Part shown: in pieces, positions 1 through 7,980 of the stretch
Layout of the letters: every line of letters starts with the position of its first letter
Numbering within the stretch: position 1 is the stretch's first letter
DNA from: Candidatus Nitrosopumilus sp.
GTDB lineage: Archaea > Thermoproteota > Nitrososphaeria > Nitrososphaerales > Nitrosopumilaceae
Direction of reading: 5' to 3'
Assembly: GCF_028278985.1 (NCBI RefSeq)
Contig: NZ_JANQTA010000031.1
Coordinates: 1-64,000, forward strand
Length of the DNA: 64,000 nt
The notes under the pieces: model-generated
What the model saw: only the letters and a program-made list of their open reading frames with translations
Databases searched by the model: none
What the model was told of the DNA's origin: nothing
Made by a program: the position numbers and the translations under genes

Positions 1-1
1 C

Positions 2-523
2 TGGAATGAGCAGAAAGCAAAAGTTACTGGTTACACACAACCATCAAACCAATACTTTGCAACAAGAGCAAGACTTGCATATCATCCACCAGACAAAACG
101 TTTGGAGGTTTCAGTGGTAGTAACATGACAGTAGAAGGTGTTGATGCAAATGCACAAACACAGCAAGCACCTCCTCCAGAACCACCAAAACCAAAGGGTA
201 CACTTCCAAAAGGTATGGAACAAGCACAAACACAGCAAGCTCCACCACCTGAACAAGCACCTCCTCCACAACAAACTAGCTATAGTTCTAGTGAAGGAAA
301 ATCAAGAAAACAACAACTCGAAGAATATGAAAAAGATTACTTGGAAAGAATCGAGCAACAACAAATCGAGCAAGAAAAAGAATTCGATAGATTACTCGAA
401 GAAGAAGCAAAGAAGAGAGCTTCAGCTACAAGAGGTAGTTTACCAAAAGGGTTCGAACCACAACCAGAACCTGAACCGGAAGCTCCAAAACAATCTAGAG
501 GAACTCTTCCAAAAGGATTCTAA
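2..523 (+). CDS. P/Q-rich coiled-coil protein with LPKG motifs, 5' end cut off
   Basis: The reading frame is open from base 2, so the true start lies outside the window and only the last 173 residues are visible. I do not recognise the family. An ordered-looking N-terminal part gives way to a Pro/Gln-rich linker, a charged coiled-coil-like helix rich in Glu/Gln/Lys (about bases 300-420), and a Pro/Glu-rich tail. A short motif recurs three times: GTLPKGM, GSLPKGF and GTLPKGF, the last forming the exact C-terminus. Repeated short motifs on a flexible tail suggest a docking or assembly tail, but that is inference. A T-rich stretch follows before the convergent peroxiredoxin gene. An in-frame ATG at 125 is probably internal. 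Confidence 0.7.
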   Translation, partial: WNEQKAKVTGYTQPSNQYFATRARLAYHPPDKTFGGFSGSNMTVEGVDANAQTQQAPPPEPPKPKGTLPKGMEQAQTQQAPPPEQAPPPQQTSYSSSEGKSRKQQLEEYEKDYLERIEQQQIEQEKEFDRLLEEEAKKRASATRGSLPKGFEPQPEPEPEAPKQSRGTLPKGF

Positions 524-554
524 TCTTTCTACAATCCTTTCTTTTACTTTATTT

Positions 555-1019
555 TTAATTTAGATTCTTAAAATCATCTAGAACTTGTTGGGCATGTCCT
601 GCTGGTTTAACCTTGGGGTATACTTTGAAAATTTTTCCTTTCTCATCTACCAAAAACGTACTTCTCATAACACCCATGTATTCTCTACCCATGAATTTTT
701 TCAAACCCCACACTCCAAATGATTTTGAAATCTCCTTGTCTACATCTGATAACAGTGGAAATTTGATTCCCATTTTGTCGCAGAATTTTTTGTGTGAATC
801 TACATCATCTGGGCTGACTCCCACAATCTCAATTCCTTCTTTTTGGAATTTTTTGTAATCTTTAGCAAATTCATCAGCTTCAGTTGTACATCCTGGAGTG
901 AAGTCTTTTGGGTAAAAATAGATGGCATGTTTTTTGCCCTTAAAATCAGACGATTTTACCTGGTTTCCCTTTGAATCCATTACTTTGAATTTTGGAACAG
1001 AATCACCTTCTTCTAGCAT
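555..1019 (-). CDS. bcp: Bcp/PrxQ-type thioredoxin-dependent peroxiredoxin
   Basis: A 154-residue AhpC/TSA-fold protein of the PrxQ (bacterioferritin comigratory protein) type, reducing peroxides in the cytoplasm at the expense of a thioredoxin-like donor. The active-site motif DFTPGCT is clear, with the peroxidatic Cys at residue 44. The second Cys five residues later (C-x4-C), found in many PrxQ proteins, is Asp here. The only other Cys is residue 81 in the helix before the FPLLSD motif, so it may be the resolving residue; otherwise this is a 1-Cys enzyme. Length is typical. The gene is monocistronic and convergent with the truncated gene upstream in coordinates. Confidence 0.95.
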   Translation of the reverse strand: MLEEGDSVPKFKVMDSKGNQVKSSDFKGKKHAIYFYPKDFTPGCTTEADEFAKDYKKFQKEGIEIVGVSPDDVDSHKKFCDKMGIKFPLLSDVDKEISKSFGVWGLKKFMGREYMGVMRSTFLVDEKGKIFKVYPKVKPAGHAQQVLDDFKNLN

Positions 1020-1088
1020 GTTTTATGATCTGATATTCTGTAATTAATTACTTTTTGACCCAACTTGATCAAAAAGCTAGTCCGAATC

Positions 1089-1098
1089 TTTTATATGG
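1089..1098 (+). promoter_or_regulatory. TATA box of the aquaporin gene
   Basis: TTTTATATGG is centred about 26 nt before the ATG at 1120. This is the archaeal TATA-to-start spacing expected of a leaderless transcript, so I chose ATG 1120 over the TTG at 1102. Confidence 0.6.
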
Positions 1099-1119
1099 AA
1101 ATTGGCGGGGTTTTTGCGT

Positions 1120-1833
1120 ATGGTTAGTCCTAGAAACTGGTTTGCAGAAGCAATTGCCACATTTGCATTGGTCTTCTTTGGTCCATTGTCTGTGATTCTT
1201 GCAGCAGCAGTTTTTGGTGAAGGATTAACTATTGAAGGAATCATCATGATCTCTTTGGGTCACGGTGCAGCAATTGCATTTATGGTATATGCATTTGGAC
1301 ATATTTCTGGTGCTCACATTAATCCTGCAGTAACTATTCCAATGATGATCACAAAGAAGATTGGAATTGCAGATGGCATTGGATATATCATATTTCAAAT
1401 AATTGGTGCAATCATTGCAACTGGTACTCTAATTGCTTTATTCCCTGAAATTGGCAAACCTGTTTTCTGGGGTGCACATGGTGGACCAAGTGATTTGCTT
1501 GGTGGAAGTTTGATGTCTGGATTAGTACTTGAAATTATTCTTACATTCTTCTTGGTTACTGTAATCTTTATGACTGCAGTTCACAAGAAAGCACCAAAAA
1601 GTGTTTACGGTGCTGTAATTGGTGGAATGGTCTTCTTACTCCACTTAGTAGGTGTTCCTCTAACTGGTGCATCAATGAATCCTGCAAGATCTTTGTCTCC
1701 AACATTGCTTTCTGGAGATGCTGGATTGTGGGAAGTTCAATGGCTATATTGGGTAGGTCCAATCGTTGGCGGTATTATTGCTGGATTGATTATGAACTAC
1801 ATCTATGTCAATAAAGCAGAAAAAGAAGCATAA
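1120..1833 (+). CDS. MIP-family aquaporin / glycerol facilitator-like channel
   Basis: A membrane channel of about 237 residues with the six-helix, two-half-helix MIP layout. Both signature loops are intact: HINPAVT in the first half and SMNPARS in the second. These NPA boxes form the pore constriction for water or small neutral solutes. The protein has short termini. Substrate cannot be fixed from sequence; water, glycerol, ammonia or another small uncharged solute are all known for the family, and ammonia or urea would make sense in an ammonia oxidiser (inference). The start at 1120 is set by the TATA spacing; an upstream TTG at 1102 would add six residues. Confidence 0.93.
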   Translation: MVSPRNWFAEAIATFALVFFGPLSVILAAAVFGEGLTIEGIIMISLGHGAAIAFMVYAFGHISGAHINPAVTIPMMITKKIGIADGIGYIIFQIIGAIIATGTLIALFPEIGKPVFWGAHGGPSDLLGGSLMSGLVLEIILTFFLVTVIFMTAVHKKAPKSVYGAVIGGMVFLLHLVGVPLTGASMNPARSLSPTLLSGDAGLWEVQWLYWVGPIVGGIIAGLIMNYIYVNKAEKEA

Positions 1834-1872
1834 TCCTAACATTTTTAAAAATTTGATAATTCTTTTTTCGTA

Positions 1873-2298
1873 ATGAGTGTTGATGATATTTCTGCAATGC
1901 TTGATGCAGAATTTGCAAAACTTCAAAATTTAGTAACAAAGGCTACTGATTCGGATATGGGAGTTCCTGAAATTGTCGAGACATATTATCAGGTCATGAA
2001 TGTGTCCTCGATGTGTGAGATGCTCTCTCATCAACTTTCCGGAGATGAACACAAGCCTCTGATGGCAAAAATCTCTGAGACTAGAGATTTCATATCATCA
2101 AACTTTGATGCTAAAATCCACCCAAAAATTCTAGATTCCCTAACTACATCAATCCAAGAAACAACAAAAATTCTACAATCAAGTTCTAATGAAAAATCTC
2201 AAGAAGACATTGAAAAAGAGTCTACAATGTTTGAGGATCTTCGCAAAAAGATGAGTACCAAAGAATTTGTTGAACAATATCAGAAAGGATTGTCATGA
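1873..2298 (+). CDS. conserved helical hypothetical protein, translationally coupled to a methyltransferase
   Basis: A 141-residue, mostly helical, soluble and acidic protein with no motif I recognise. Its last four bases overlap the start of the next gene (ATGA), so the two are probably co-translated and may act together. A TTTTAAAAAT box lies about 27 nt before the ATG, fitting a leaderless two-gene transcript. It could be a regulatory or adaptor subunit of the methyltransferase-like partner, but that rests on gene order only. Confidence 0.75.
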   Translation: MSVDDISAMLDAEFAKLQNLVTKATDSDMGVPEIVETYYQVMNVSSMCEMLSHQLSGDEHKPLMAKISETRDFISSNFDAKIHPKILDSLTTSIQETTKILQSSSNEKSQEDIEKESTMFEDLRKKMSTKEFVEQYQKGLS

Positions 2299-3110
2299 TT
2301 GAAGATCTTGCAAAAAATCTTGTTGAACTAAAAAAAGAGTTTGCAAAAATCTATGAAGGTAAAAGTCAGGTCCAAGAAGTAATTCCAAAATCTACCACTG
2401 ATACATTTTCTATTCCTCAACAGAACTTGGAATTACTACATCAGTTTGCAACAAAGAATCCTATCTATTACCATTCATTTGAATTAAAAGTCAATGACGT
2501 TGATTGCATTGTTTATGAGGGTGACATTAACAAATATTGGTTGAATAGCATTCAGCATGGTTCCAGCAATGCTCCATTTTCTCCAACATGGATAATGTCT
2601 GCATACATTGGTGCATTATATGCCAAAGAACTTGGGTTTTCTGAAATTATTGATATTGGTTCAGGTGATGGAAGAATAGCTTTTTGTGGTAAAGTTTTGG
2701 ATATGGAATCATACAGTATAGAACTAGATGACATACTAGTTGATCTTCAAAAGTTACTAGTCACTTCGCTTGATTTTCATCCCCACTGTTCAGATGCTAC
2801 GACATTTGATTATTCTACATTAAATTTAACTCGCCCAATATTCTTCATTGGTGGTCTTGCTCAAATGGGTGGAACTGGTTTGGCATCTGGTGTGTTGGAG
2901 AAAATTAATTCAGAATTAAAACAAAAGTCAGGTTGGGCTTTTGCAGGAACCTTGTCTCCAAAATATGCCGCAGATCCTAAAGGTGAGGCTGGATGGGGCA
3001 CACTAATTGAAAATAATGATTTGAAAAAAATCCAAAAAATTACTCTTCCAACTGTCTGGACATTTCATGAACCTGATGACACTCCATACATTTTTGCAGA
3101 ATCTGGGTAA
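2295..3110 (+). CDS. class I SAM-dependent methyltransferase-like protein
   Basis: A 271-residue protein with a Rossmann-type SAM-binding motif I, DIGSGDGRIA, near residue 120, followed by an acidic motif II at the end of strand 2 (SIELDD). The N-terminal ~100 residues have no recognised domain. The substrate is unknown. It overlaps the previous gene by four bases, so the two form an operon. The motif after strand 4, where catalytic residues usually sit, reads as a hydrophobic GGLAQMG stretch rather than NPPY/DPPY, so this is unlikely to be an N6-adenine or glutamine methylase. Confidence 0.75.
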   Translation: MIEDLAKNLVELKKEFAKIYEGKSQVQEVIPKSTTDTFSIPQQNLELLHQFATKNPIYYHSFELKVNDVDCIVYEGDINKYWLNSIQHGSSNAPFSPTWIMSAYIGALYAKELGFSEIIDIGSGDGRIAFCGKVLDMESYSIELDDILVDLQKLLVTSLDFHPHCSDATTFDYSTLNLTRPIFFIGGLAQMGGTGLASGVLEKINSELKQKSGWAFAGTLSPKYAADPKGEAGWGTLIENNDLKKIQKITLPTVWTFHEPDDTPYIFAESG

Positions 3111-3148
3111 TAGCAATCCAAATTAAGCCTAAACTTACCAAACTTTTC

Positions 3149-3223
3149 GGACTCGTTGCATAGCTTGGATAGTGCGAACGCTTGCGGAGCGTTAGGTCGC
3201 CGGTTCGAATCCGGTCGGGTCCG
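3149..3223 (+). tRNA. tRNA-Arg (anticodon GCG)
   Basis: A complete cloverleaf can be drawn. The acceptor pairs GGACTCG (3149-3155) with CGGGTCC (3216-3222), discriminator G3223. The D stem pairs GCAT with GTGC and the anticodon stem AACGC with GCGTT. The loop TTGCGGA places GCG at positions 34-36, reading CGC. The variable loop has 5 nt, and the T arm has loop TTCGAAT with a five-pair stem including one G-T. There is no intron and no encoded CCA. An A/T-rich box at about 3121-3130 could be its promoter. Confidence 0.95.
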
Positions 3224-3291
3224 TTCTTCCTAAATTACAACATCAATTCAATAATTACAAATAATGATGGAGATGAAAAAATGTATTAGAA

Positions 3292-3402
3292 ATGGCAAAA
3301 TGTGTTTGTGGACATAAAGAGGCAGAACATTCTGATTCAGAGTCTGGTACTGGTTGCAGCAAATGTTTCTGTCCGAGGTATAAGAAAAGCCCCTTTTTCT
3401 AA
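3292..3402 (+). CDS. 36-residue Cys/His-rich microprotein
   Basis: A short ATG-started frame encodes CVCGHKEAEH near the N-terminus and C-SKCFC near the C-terminus: five Cys and two His in 36 residues, ending in a basic tail. The C-x-C-G-H ... H ... C-x2-C-x-C spacing is what a single small zinc-binding knuckle would need. An A/T-rich box at 3256-3266 sits about 30 nt upstream. It lies between tRNA-Arg and the secreted nuclease gene. Function unknown. Confidence 0.6.
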   Translation: MAKCVCGHKEAEHSDSESGTGCSKCFCPRYKKSPFF

Positions 3403-3469
3403 AGTCCAATACTTTACAATAATCAAACTACATAATTCAGTTGAAATACTAGTTTTTTTGAGAAACAAT

Positions 3470-4603
3470 ATGATAAAAAGCATGCTTGTGATTGTAGTTA
3501 TTTTATTTTCTTCCAACATCATAATTTTAGATTCATTTCAAACCCATGTGTCTAGTCCGATAATAACTTCAGACAAAACTAATTACAAACAAGGAGAAAA
3601 TATCATTATTTCAGGATGGGTAGAATACAATGATGAACCAACATCAGATGTATTGTTACAAATAACTGCAACAAATCCTAATGAGACAAAAATTTTTGAT
3701 GAATACACAACTAGTGAAATTGATGGAGTATTTGCTATATCCATTCCAATACCAACTGATGCAGAAATTGGAGACTACTCCATACAAGTAATTAGTCAAT
3801 GCCGAGAAATTCATCGAGAAGTATGTACACACCAATACGAATCATTATCTGTTATTGTTGATGATGAATCAAATCAGAATGAAATCCCAAGTTGGATACG
3901 TAACAATGCTGCTTGGTGGGCTGACGGCTCTATAGATGATCAAACCTTTGTTTCTGGTATAGAATTTCTAATCAAAGAAGGAACCATTTCAATCCCTGCA
4001 ACTCAACCAAGAGAAGAAAAGAGTGATGGAATTCCTGATTGGATTAGAACAAATGCTGCTTGGTGGGCAGATGGCATGATTTCTGATTTTGATTTTGTAA
4101 AAGGAATTGAATATTTGGTTGGCAGTGGAACAATTAGAGTCCAAACATCCTCTCAGATTGATCCTCCTTCTTTGGAACTTGATGCAGGGCCAAGTGACGA
4201 TGATGTTGAATCTGAAAATGCTCTATGCTTGGGAACTACACGATGCATTTCTGGTACTGTTACAAAAATTGTTGATGGTGATACATTACATGTGGATGAT
4301 GAAATTATTAGATTTGCATTAGTTGATGCTCCTAAAATAAAATATGATGGAGGTCAATCTTTAGGCTTTATTGAACAAATCTGTCCAGTTGGTTCAACAG
4401 CTGTAGTTGATCAGGATGATATGCAACTTGAAGACAAGTATGGCCGACTTTTAGGAGTAGTCTACTGTAACGATATGAATCTGAACAAAGAGTTACTTGA
4501 TTTAGGATTAGGTGATCTGTATTCTGCATTTTGTGATCAAAGTGAATTTTCTACTCAACCCTGGGCACTAAAACATGGTTGTGAATCTGATTCAGAACGG
4601 TAA
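3470..4603 (+). CDS. secreted protein with Ig-like domain, two W-W-x-x-G modules and a C-terminal thermonuclease-like domain
   Basis: The ATG at 3470 begins a clear signal peptide (basic MIKS, long hydrophobic core), so I prefer it to in-frame starts further upstream. Mature order: a ~90-residue Ig-like domain opening with a D-K-x-x-Y-x-x-G-E-x-I-x-x-x-G motif; two copies of a ~38-residue module containing IPxWIRxNAAWWADG and ending G-T-I; then a staphylococcal-nuclease-like domain with IVDGDTLHV, IRFALVDAP and DKYGRLLG. Two of the nuclease's key positions survive (the Arg before VDAP and the Arg of KYGR). The residue aligned with the catalytic Glu after VDxP is Lys (VDAPK), so activity is doubtful. 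Likely exported to the cell surface. Confidence 0.85.
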   Translation: MIKSMLVIVVILFSSNIIILDSFQTHVSSPIITSDKTNYKQGENIIISGWVEYNDEPTSDVLLQITATNPNETKIFDEYTTSEIDGVFAISIPIPTDAEIGDYSIQVISQCREIHREVCTHQYESLSVIVDDESNQNEIPSWIRNNAAWWADGSIDDQTFVSGIEFLIKEGTISIPATQPREEKSDGIPDWIRTNAAWWADGMISDFDFVKGIEYLVGSGTIRVQTSSQIDPPSLELDAGPSDDDVESENALCLGTTRCISGTVTKIVDGDTLHVDDEIIRFALVDAPKIKYDGGQSLGFIEQICPVGSTAVVDQDDMQLEDKYGRLLGVVYCNDMNLNKELLDLGLGDLYSAFCDQSEFSTQPWALKHGCESDSER

Positions 4604-4636
4604 TCCTTTAATTTACTCTACAAGTGAGAATTTCAA

Positions 4637-5074
4637 ATGTCTCTAAAGAAAATTGTTGTTGCAATTATCACTCCAACTCACACCAAGAAATCCTTTGATC
4701 TTGGTTTAGAGATGGCAAAAAAATTTGATGCCGAATTAACTGTCATCGAATGTATGTACAAAACTCCTCCAAAATTCTACTTCTTTGAGACAAAATCTGA
4801 CAAAAAAACAACACAAACACAAGTTGACAAACTAAAGGAAGAATTAGAAAACTGGAAAGAAATTGCAAAGAAAGAAGGTGTACCAATCAAGACAAAATTT
4901 GCCCTAGTTGAAAATATCTCTCATTGGGTTATTGATTATGTAAAGGACCATAAAACTGACTTGCTAATTGTAGATTATCCAAAACTATCCATGGAGGAAA
5001 TCACTCTATTTGATGATATCATAAATCACATTCATCACAAATCTCATTGTCACTTGCTTACAATGAAATCCTGA
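4637..5074 (+). CDS. universal stress protein (UspA family)
   Basis: A 145-residue single USP fold starting KKIVVAIITPTHTKKSFDLGLEMA and ending in HCHLLTMK, matching the family's first and last strands. The ATP-binding G-x2-G-x9-GS loop is absent: the corresponding region reads ITLFDDIINHIHHKSHCH, which places it with non-ATP-binding Usp proteins. Role in stress or signalling is inferred from the family only. It lies 30 bases upstream of the deiminase gene and could be co-transcribed with it. Confidence 0.85.
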   Translation: MSLKKIVVAIITPTHTKKSFDLGLEMAKKFDAELTVIECMYKTPPKFYFFETKSDKKTTQTQVDKLKEELENWKEIAKKEGVPIKTKFALVENISHWVIDYVKDHKTDLLIVDYPKLSMEEITLFDDIINHIHHKSHCHLLTMKS

Positions 5075-5104
5075 GAAATCTCTTTCACAATCCATGGATA
5101 AAAC

Positions 5105-6181
5105 ATGTCAAAGAAAAAAATAGGATTAATTTCACTGAGCATTGTAATTTTTATCATTGTAGTAATTTCCGTTCCGTCTAGAAGTAACATGGTTGACATG
5201 CGTGAAATTGAAGAATATGCAGAAACTTTGAAGGAACCAGTCAAAGATAAAGAAAAATCTCTAGTTGTAATGGTAGCACCATCAATTAATGAAGAATACT
5301 ATGAGGAAGTATTTTCTGAAATCATTGAATATGATATTGATGCTGTTAACACTATCTATGGAAAAGACAATGTTGTGTTACTTGTAGATGAAGATACAAA
5401 GCATTTGTTTGAGGGGCAAATTCCTGATGAAGTAATTCATGTATCTGATGTTGCAGACATTTGGATTCGTGATTTTGGAACTGTAGATACAATAACTGAA
5501 GTCAAATTTGATTACAAACCTCAGTATCTTGAAAATGAAGATTCTGTATGGATTGATGATAGTTTTAGAGATTGGTTTGATGCAAAAAATCTTTCTAGTC
5601 AAAAATCTGATTTGATTTTAGATGGTGGCAATCTTGTTTTTAATGGCGATGACAAAGCAGTTACAACTGTTAGAGTTTTTGCAGACAATCCACAATATTC
5701 TGAATCAGAAATTGATTCAATGTTAAAGGAATTGTTGAAAGTAACTGAAATTGCATATCTTCCTGAAGAAGAGGGTGACATTACAGGACATTCAGATGGA
5801 ATGGTAATGTGGGCAGAATCCGACAAATTACTAGTCAATGAATATCAGGAACCATTTAGAAGCGAAGTTCTATCAGAACTAGAAGAATCATTTTCTGACA
5901 TTAAGATAGTAGAAATTCCTTATGATCTTCAGCCTGAATTGTGGCGAGATTGGCCTTCAGCATGTGGCTATTATCTCAACTCCCTTGTAACTGAGAATCA
6001 CATCTATGTTCCAGTATATGGTTTGGAAAAAGATCAAATGGTTTTGGAATTGATTCAATCTCACACCACCAAAAAAGTAGTTAGTATTGATGCATCAAAT
6101 GTTTGTTTTATGGGTGGTAGTGTTAGATGTTTGACATGGACTACCGATGGAATTAATGCAGAAAAAATTCTCGAGTCTTAA
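5105..6181 (+). CDS. membrane-anchored agmatine deiminase / peptidyl-arginine deiminase-like enzyme
   Basis: A 358-residue protein with an N-terminal hydrophobic segment (residues 5-23, signal anchor) followed by a PAD_porph-type guanidino-hydrolase domain. Expected catalytic features are present: D123 in WIRDFG, an LDGGN strand, H229-x-D231 in GDITGHSDG, and Cys342 in MGGSVRCLTW. Family members hydrolyse agmatine to N-carbamoylputrescine plus ammonia, or peptidyl-arginine to citrulline plus ammonia. An extracytoplasmic enzyme releasing ammonia would be interesting in an ammonia oxidiser (inference). The substrate cannot be read from sequence. Confidence 0.88.
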   Translation: MSKKKIGLISLSIVIFIIVVISVPSRSNMVDMREIEEYAETLKEPVKDKEKSLVVMVAPSINEEYYEEVFSEIIEYDIDAVNTIYGKDNVVLLVDEDTKHLFEGQIPDEVIHVSDVADIWIRDFGTVDTITEVKFDYKPQYLENEDSVWIDDSFRDWFDAKNLSSQKSDLILDGGNLVFNGDDKAVTTVRVFADNPQYSESEIDSMLKELLKVTEIAYLPEEEGDITGHSDGMVMWAESDKLLVNEYQEPFRSEVLSELEESFSDIKIVEIPYDLQPELWRDWPSACGYYLNSLVTENHIYVPVYGLEKDQMVLELIQSHTTKKVVSIDASNVCFMGGSVRCLTWTTDGINAEKILES

Positions 6182-6248
6182 TTTTATCTAATGCTAATTC
6201 TGTTTTGTACAAAATTGCTCTTAAATAATCTAGATGTGAATTTATGAT

Positions 6249-6641
6249 ATGAGTGAAAATAATCTAGACTTGAATGAATACTCTGAAAAATGCTCCAAGA
6301 TTTTAGAAGATCCGGAAATTCTTTTTGCAGGCTTGTTGGATGGAGAAGGTTCTCTTTTGACTGGTGGTTACAAACCTGAAACTTGCTCTAGACTTAGTGA
6401 TGAGCAACATCAGACAATATGCTCTGAATTAGCATCTCGTGTAACAAAAAGAAAAAAATTCAATTCTGAATTAGGTCACGTAAAATACTCTGCATCAAGA
6501 AGGGAACGAGTTGTAATAATGAGTTTTCCAATCTTTGACAAGGCAGTAATGATTCTTGCAGAGCCTCACATCAATATTGATATATTTGCATTTAGGATTT
6601 TATCAAAATTAGGTAGACAATGGGGAGAAAATGAAGAATAA
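6249..6641 (+). CDS. roadblock/LC7-like small sensor (DUF6659-type)
   Basis: A 130-residue soluble protein. An N-terminal helix is followed by ILFAGLLDGEGSLLTGG, a strand-turn-strand typical of roadblock/longin folds, and by VVIMSFPIFDKAVMILAEP, the matching central strands. Three other proteins in this window (at 22808, 23270 and 37510) share the same plan, with an RFAxxxxxxGxL strand and an ITIPxxxxxLxLIS strand. In Archaea and Bacteria such folds often bind small GTPases or each other. No partner GTPase lies nearby. Function is inferred from fold resemblance only. Confidence 0.75.
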   Translation: MSENNLDLNEYSEKCSKILEDPEILFAGLLDGEGSLLTGGYKPETCSRLSDEQHQTICSELASRVTKRKKFNSELGHVKYSASRRERVVIMSFPIFDKAVMILAEPHINIDIFAFRILSKLGRQWGENEE

Positions 6642-6650
6642 TCAAATGAT

Positions 6651-7406
6651 TTATTCACTTGATACTTCGTCTTTCTTTTTGTTGAATTTGTTATATCCTT
6701 CTTGATTGTAACCTTCTTTGTCATAACCTAGGTGATCATATCCTTGTTTATCATATCCGTTACTATCAAATCCATTTTCATCATATCCATCTAAATCATA
6801 TCCGTTACTATCAAATCCATTTTCATTGTATCCCTTACTATCAAATCCATTTTCATCGAATCCTTCTGTGTTGAATCCATTTTTGTCATATCCTTGTTTA
6901 TCATACCCGTTACTATCATACCCATTTTTATCAAATCCATTTTTGTTAAACCCATCTTTATTGTACCCATTTTTATCAAATCCATTTTTGTTAAAACCAT
7001 CTTTATTGTACCCTTTTTTGTTAAATCCCTCTTTATCAAAAGGTGATTTTGTTTCGATGTGAATTCCGTCTATCGAAAAACCGCGATTGTCATAACCTTC
7101 TTCGTCATATCCTTTTTTGTCATACCCATTTTTGTTGAATCCCTCTCTATTGTAACCTCTGGAATCAAATCCATCCTCATCATATCCCTCTTTGAATCCA
7201 TTTTTGTCATATCCTTTTTTATCGAATCCGTGTTTGTTAAACCCCTTTTTGTTAAACCCTTTTTTGTCATACCCATTTTTGTTAAAACCATCTGTATCAA
7301 ATCCATCTTTATTGTACCCTTTTTTGTCAAATCCATCTTTGTCATAGCCATCTAGATCATATCCGTATTTGTCAAACGTTCGACTAAATCTATCAAATAA
7401 TCCCAT
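6651..7406 (-). CDS. pentapeptide-repeat (G-[YF]-[DN]-x-x) low-complexity protein
   Basis: After a short N-terminus (MGLFDRFSRTFDK), nearly the whole 251-residue protein is about 43 copies of a five-residue unit, Gly-Tyr/Phe-Asp/Asn-x-x, rich in Asp, Asn and Lys. The array is broken once by a four-residue unit and once by a 13-residue non-repeat segment (GIHIETKSPFDKE). The DNA repeats every 15 bases. This differs from the A(D/N)LxX pentapeptide-repeat family. Regular aromatic and acidic positions could build a beta-type fibre or bind divalent cations, but I know no confirmed function. No signal peptide is visible. Confidence 0.85.
   Translation of the reverse strand: MGLFDRFSRTFDKYGYDLDGYDKDGFDKKGYNKDGFDTDGFNKNGYDKKGFNKKGFNKHGFDKKGYDKNGFKEGYDEDGFDSRGYNREGFNKNGYDKKGYDEEGYDNRGFSIDGIHIETKSPFDKEGFNKKGYNKDGFNKNGFDKNGYNKDGFNKNGFDKNGYDSNGYDKQGYDKNGFNTEGFDENGFDSKGYNENGFDSNGYDLDGYDENGFDSNGYDKQGYDHLGYDKEGYNQEGYNKFNKKKDEVSSE
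6660..7380 (-). repeat. 15-bp tandem coding repeat array
   Basis: Roughly 43 tandem 15-base units make up the repeat region of the G-[YF]-[DN]-x-x protein. Several neighbouring units are nearly identical, for example between 6880 and 7020, indicating recent duplication. Because the period is a multiple of three and the codons are similar, other frames also stay open, giving long spurious ORFs. Confidence 0.8.
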
Positions 7407-7525
7407 AACAGAATTTTATGAATTTTATTCAGATAAGAATTTTCACATCTATGTTCCAGTATTAGGGAGAAGTGAACTAAATGATTGATGAAAAATAATA
7501 TTTAGGGTAAAAATTCAGTTAAATC

Positions 7526-7882
7526 ATGACTGGTATGTTAGAAACTTGGGTTGAAAAAATTCGTACTAACGATCCAAACCAAGTAGCAGAATTATACCAT
7601 CCAGAAGATGGTCTATTACTAGGAACCTTCTCTGATATTGAACGTCCAGGGCATGATCTTATCTTGAAATACTTTGAGAATCTACTAAAATCTCAAGTTG
7701 ATGTTGAAATTGTCACTCAACATAAACATGAAACTGATTCTCTTGTTGCAAACTCTGGTTTGTACAATTTCATAGTAGATGGTAAAACCGTGAAAGCAAG
7801 ATACACATTTGTTTTCATAAAAACTGGGGATGCCTGGAAAATATTGTCACATCATTCTTCAGTACTACCTGAAGGTAACTAG
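7526..7882 (+). CDS. SnoaL/NTF2-like protein (CaMKII-association-domain type)
   Basis: A 118-residue NTF2-fold protein: long N-terminal helix, ALYHPEDG-like motif (AELYHPEDG), then strands ending with TFVFIKTGDAWKILSHHSS, typical of the SnoaL/DUF4440/CaMKII-association group. These are mostly small ligand-binding or oligomerisation domains; no catalytic assignment is possible. An AATAATATTTAG box 27 nt before the ATG supports the start at 7526; an in-frame ATG at 7535 is the alternative. Confidence 0.85.
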   Translation: MTGMLETWVEKIRTNDPNQVAELYHPEDGLLLGTFSDIERPGHDLILKYFENLLKSQVDVEIVTQHKHETDSLVANSGLYNFIVDGKTVKARYTFVFIKTGDAWKILSHHSSVLPEGN

Positions 7883-7980
7883 AATTTTTTAACAAATTTT
7901 GGCTTTGAGACTCCTGTTTCCTATTTTCTCTCTTGAGTTTGTACCAATCAATTAATAATATTATTTGACGATATAATATT

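Noticed and set aside
1102-1119. TTG start of the aquaporin gene
   Set aside because: The TATA box is centred only about 8 bases upstream of 1102; ATG 1120 has the proper ~26-base spacing.
6826-7355. Long open frames on the plus strand and in a second minus frame across the pentapeptide gene
   Set aside because: They arise because the 15-bp repeat keeps all frames free of stops; their proteins are low-complexity Leu/Ser/Phe or Met/Lys strings without other support.
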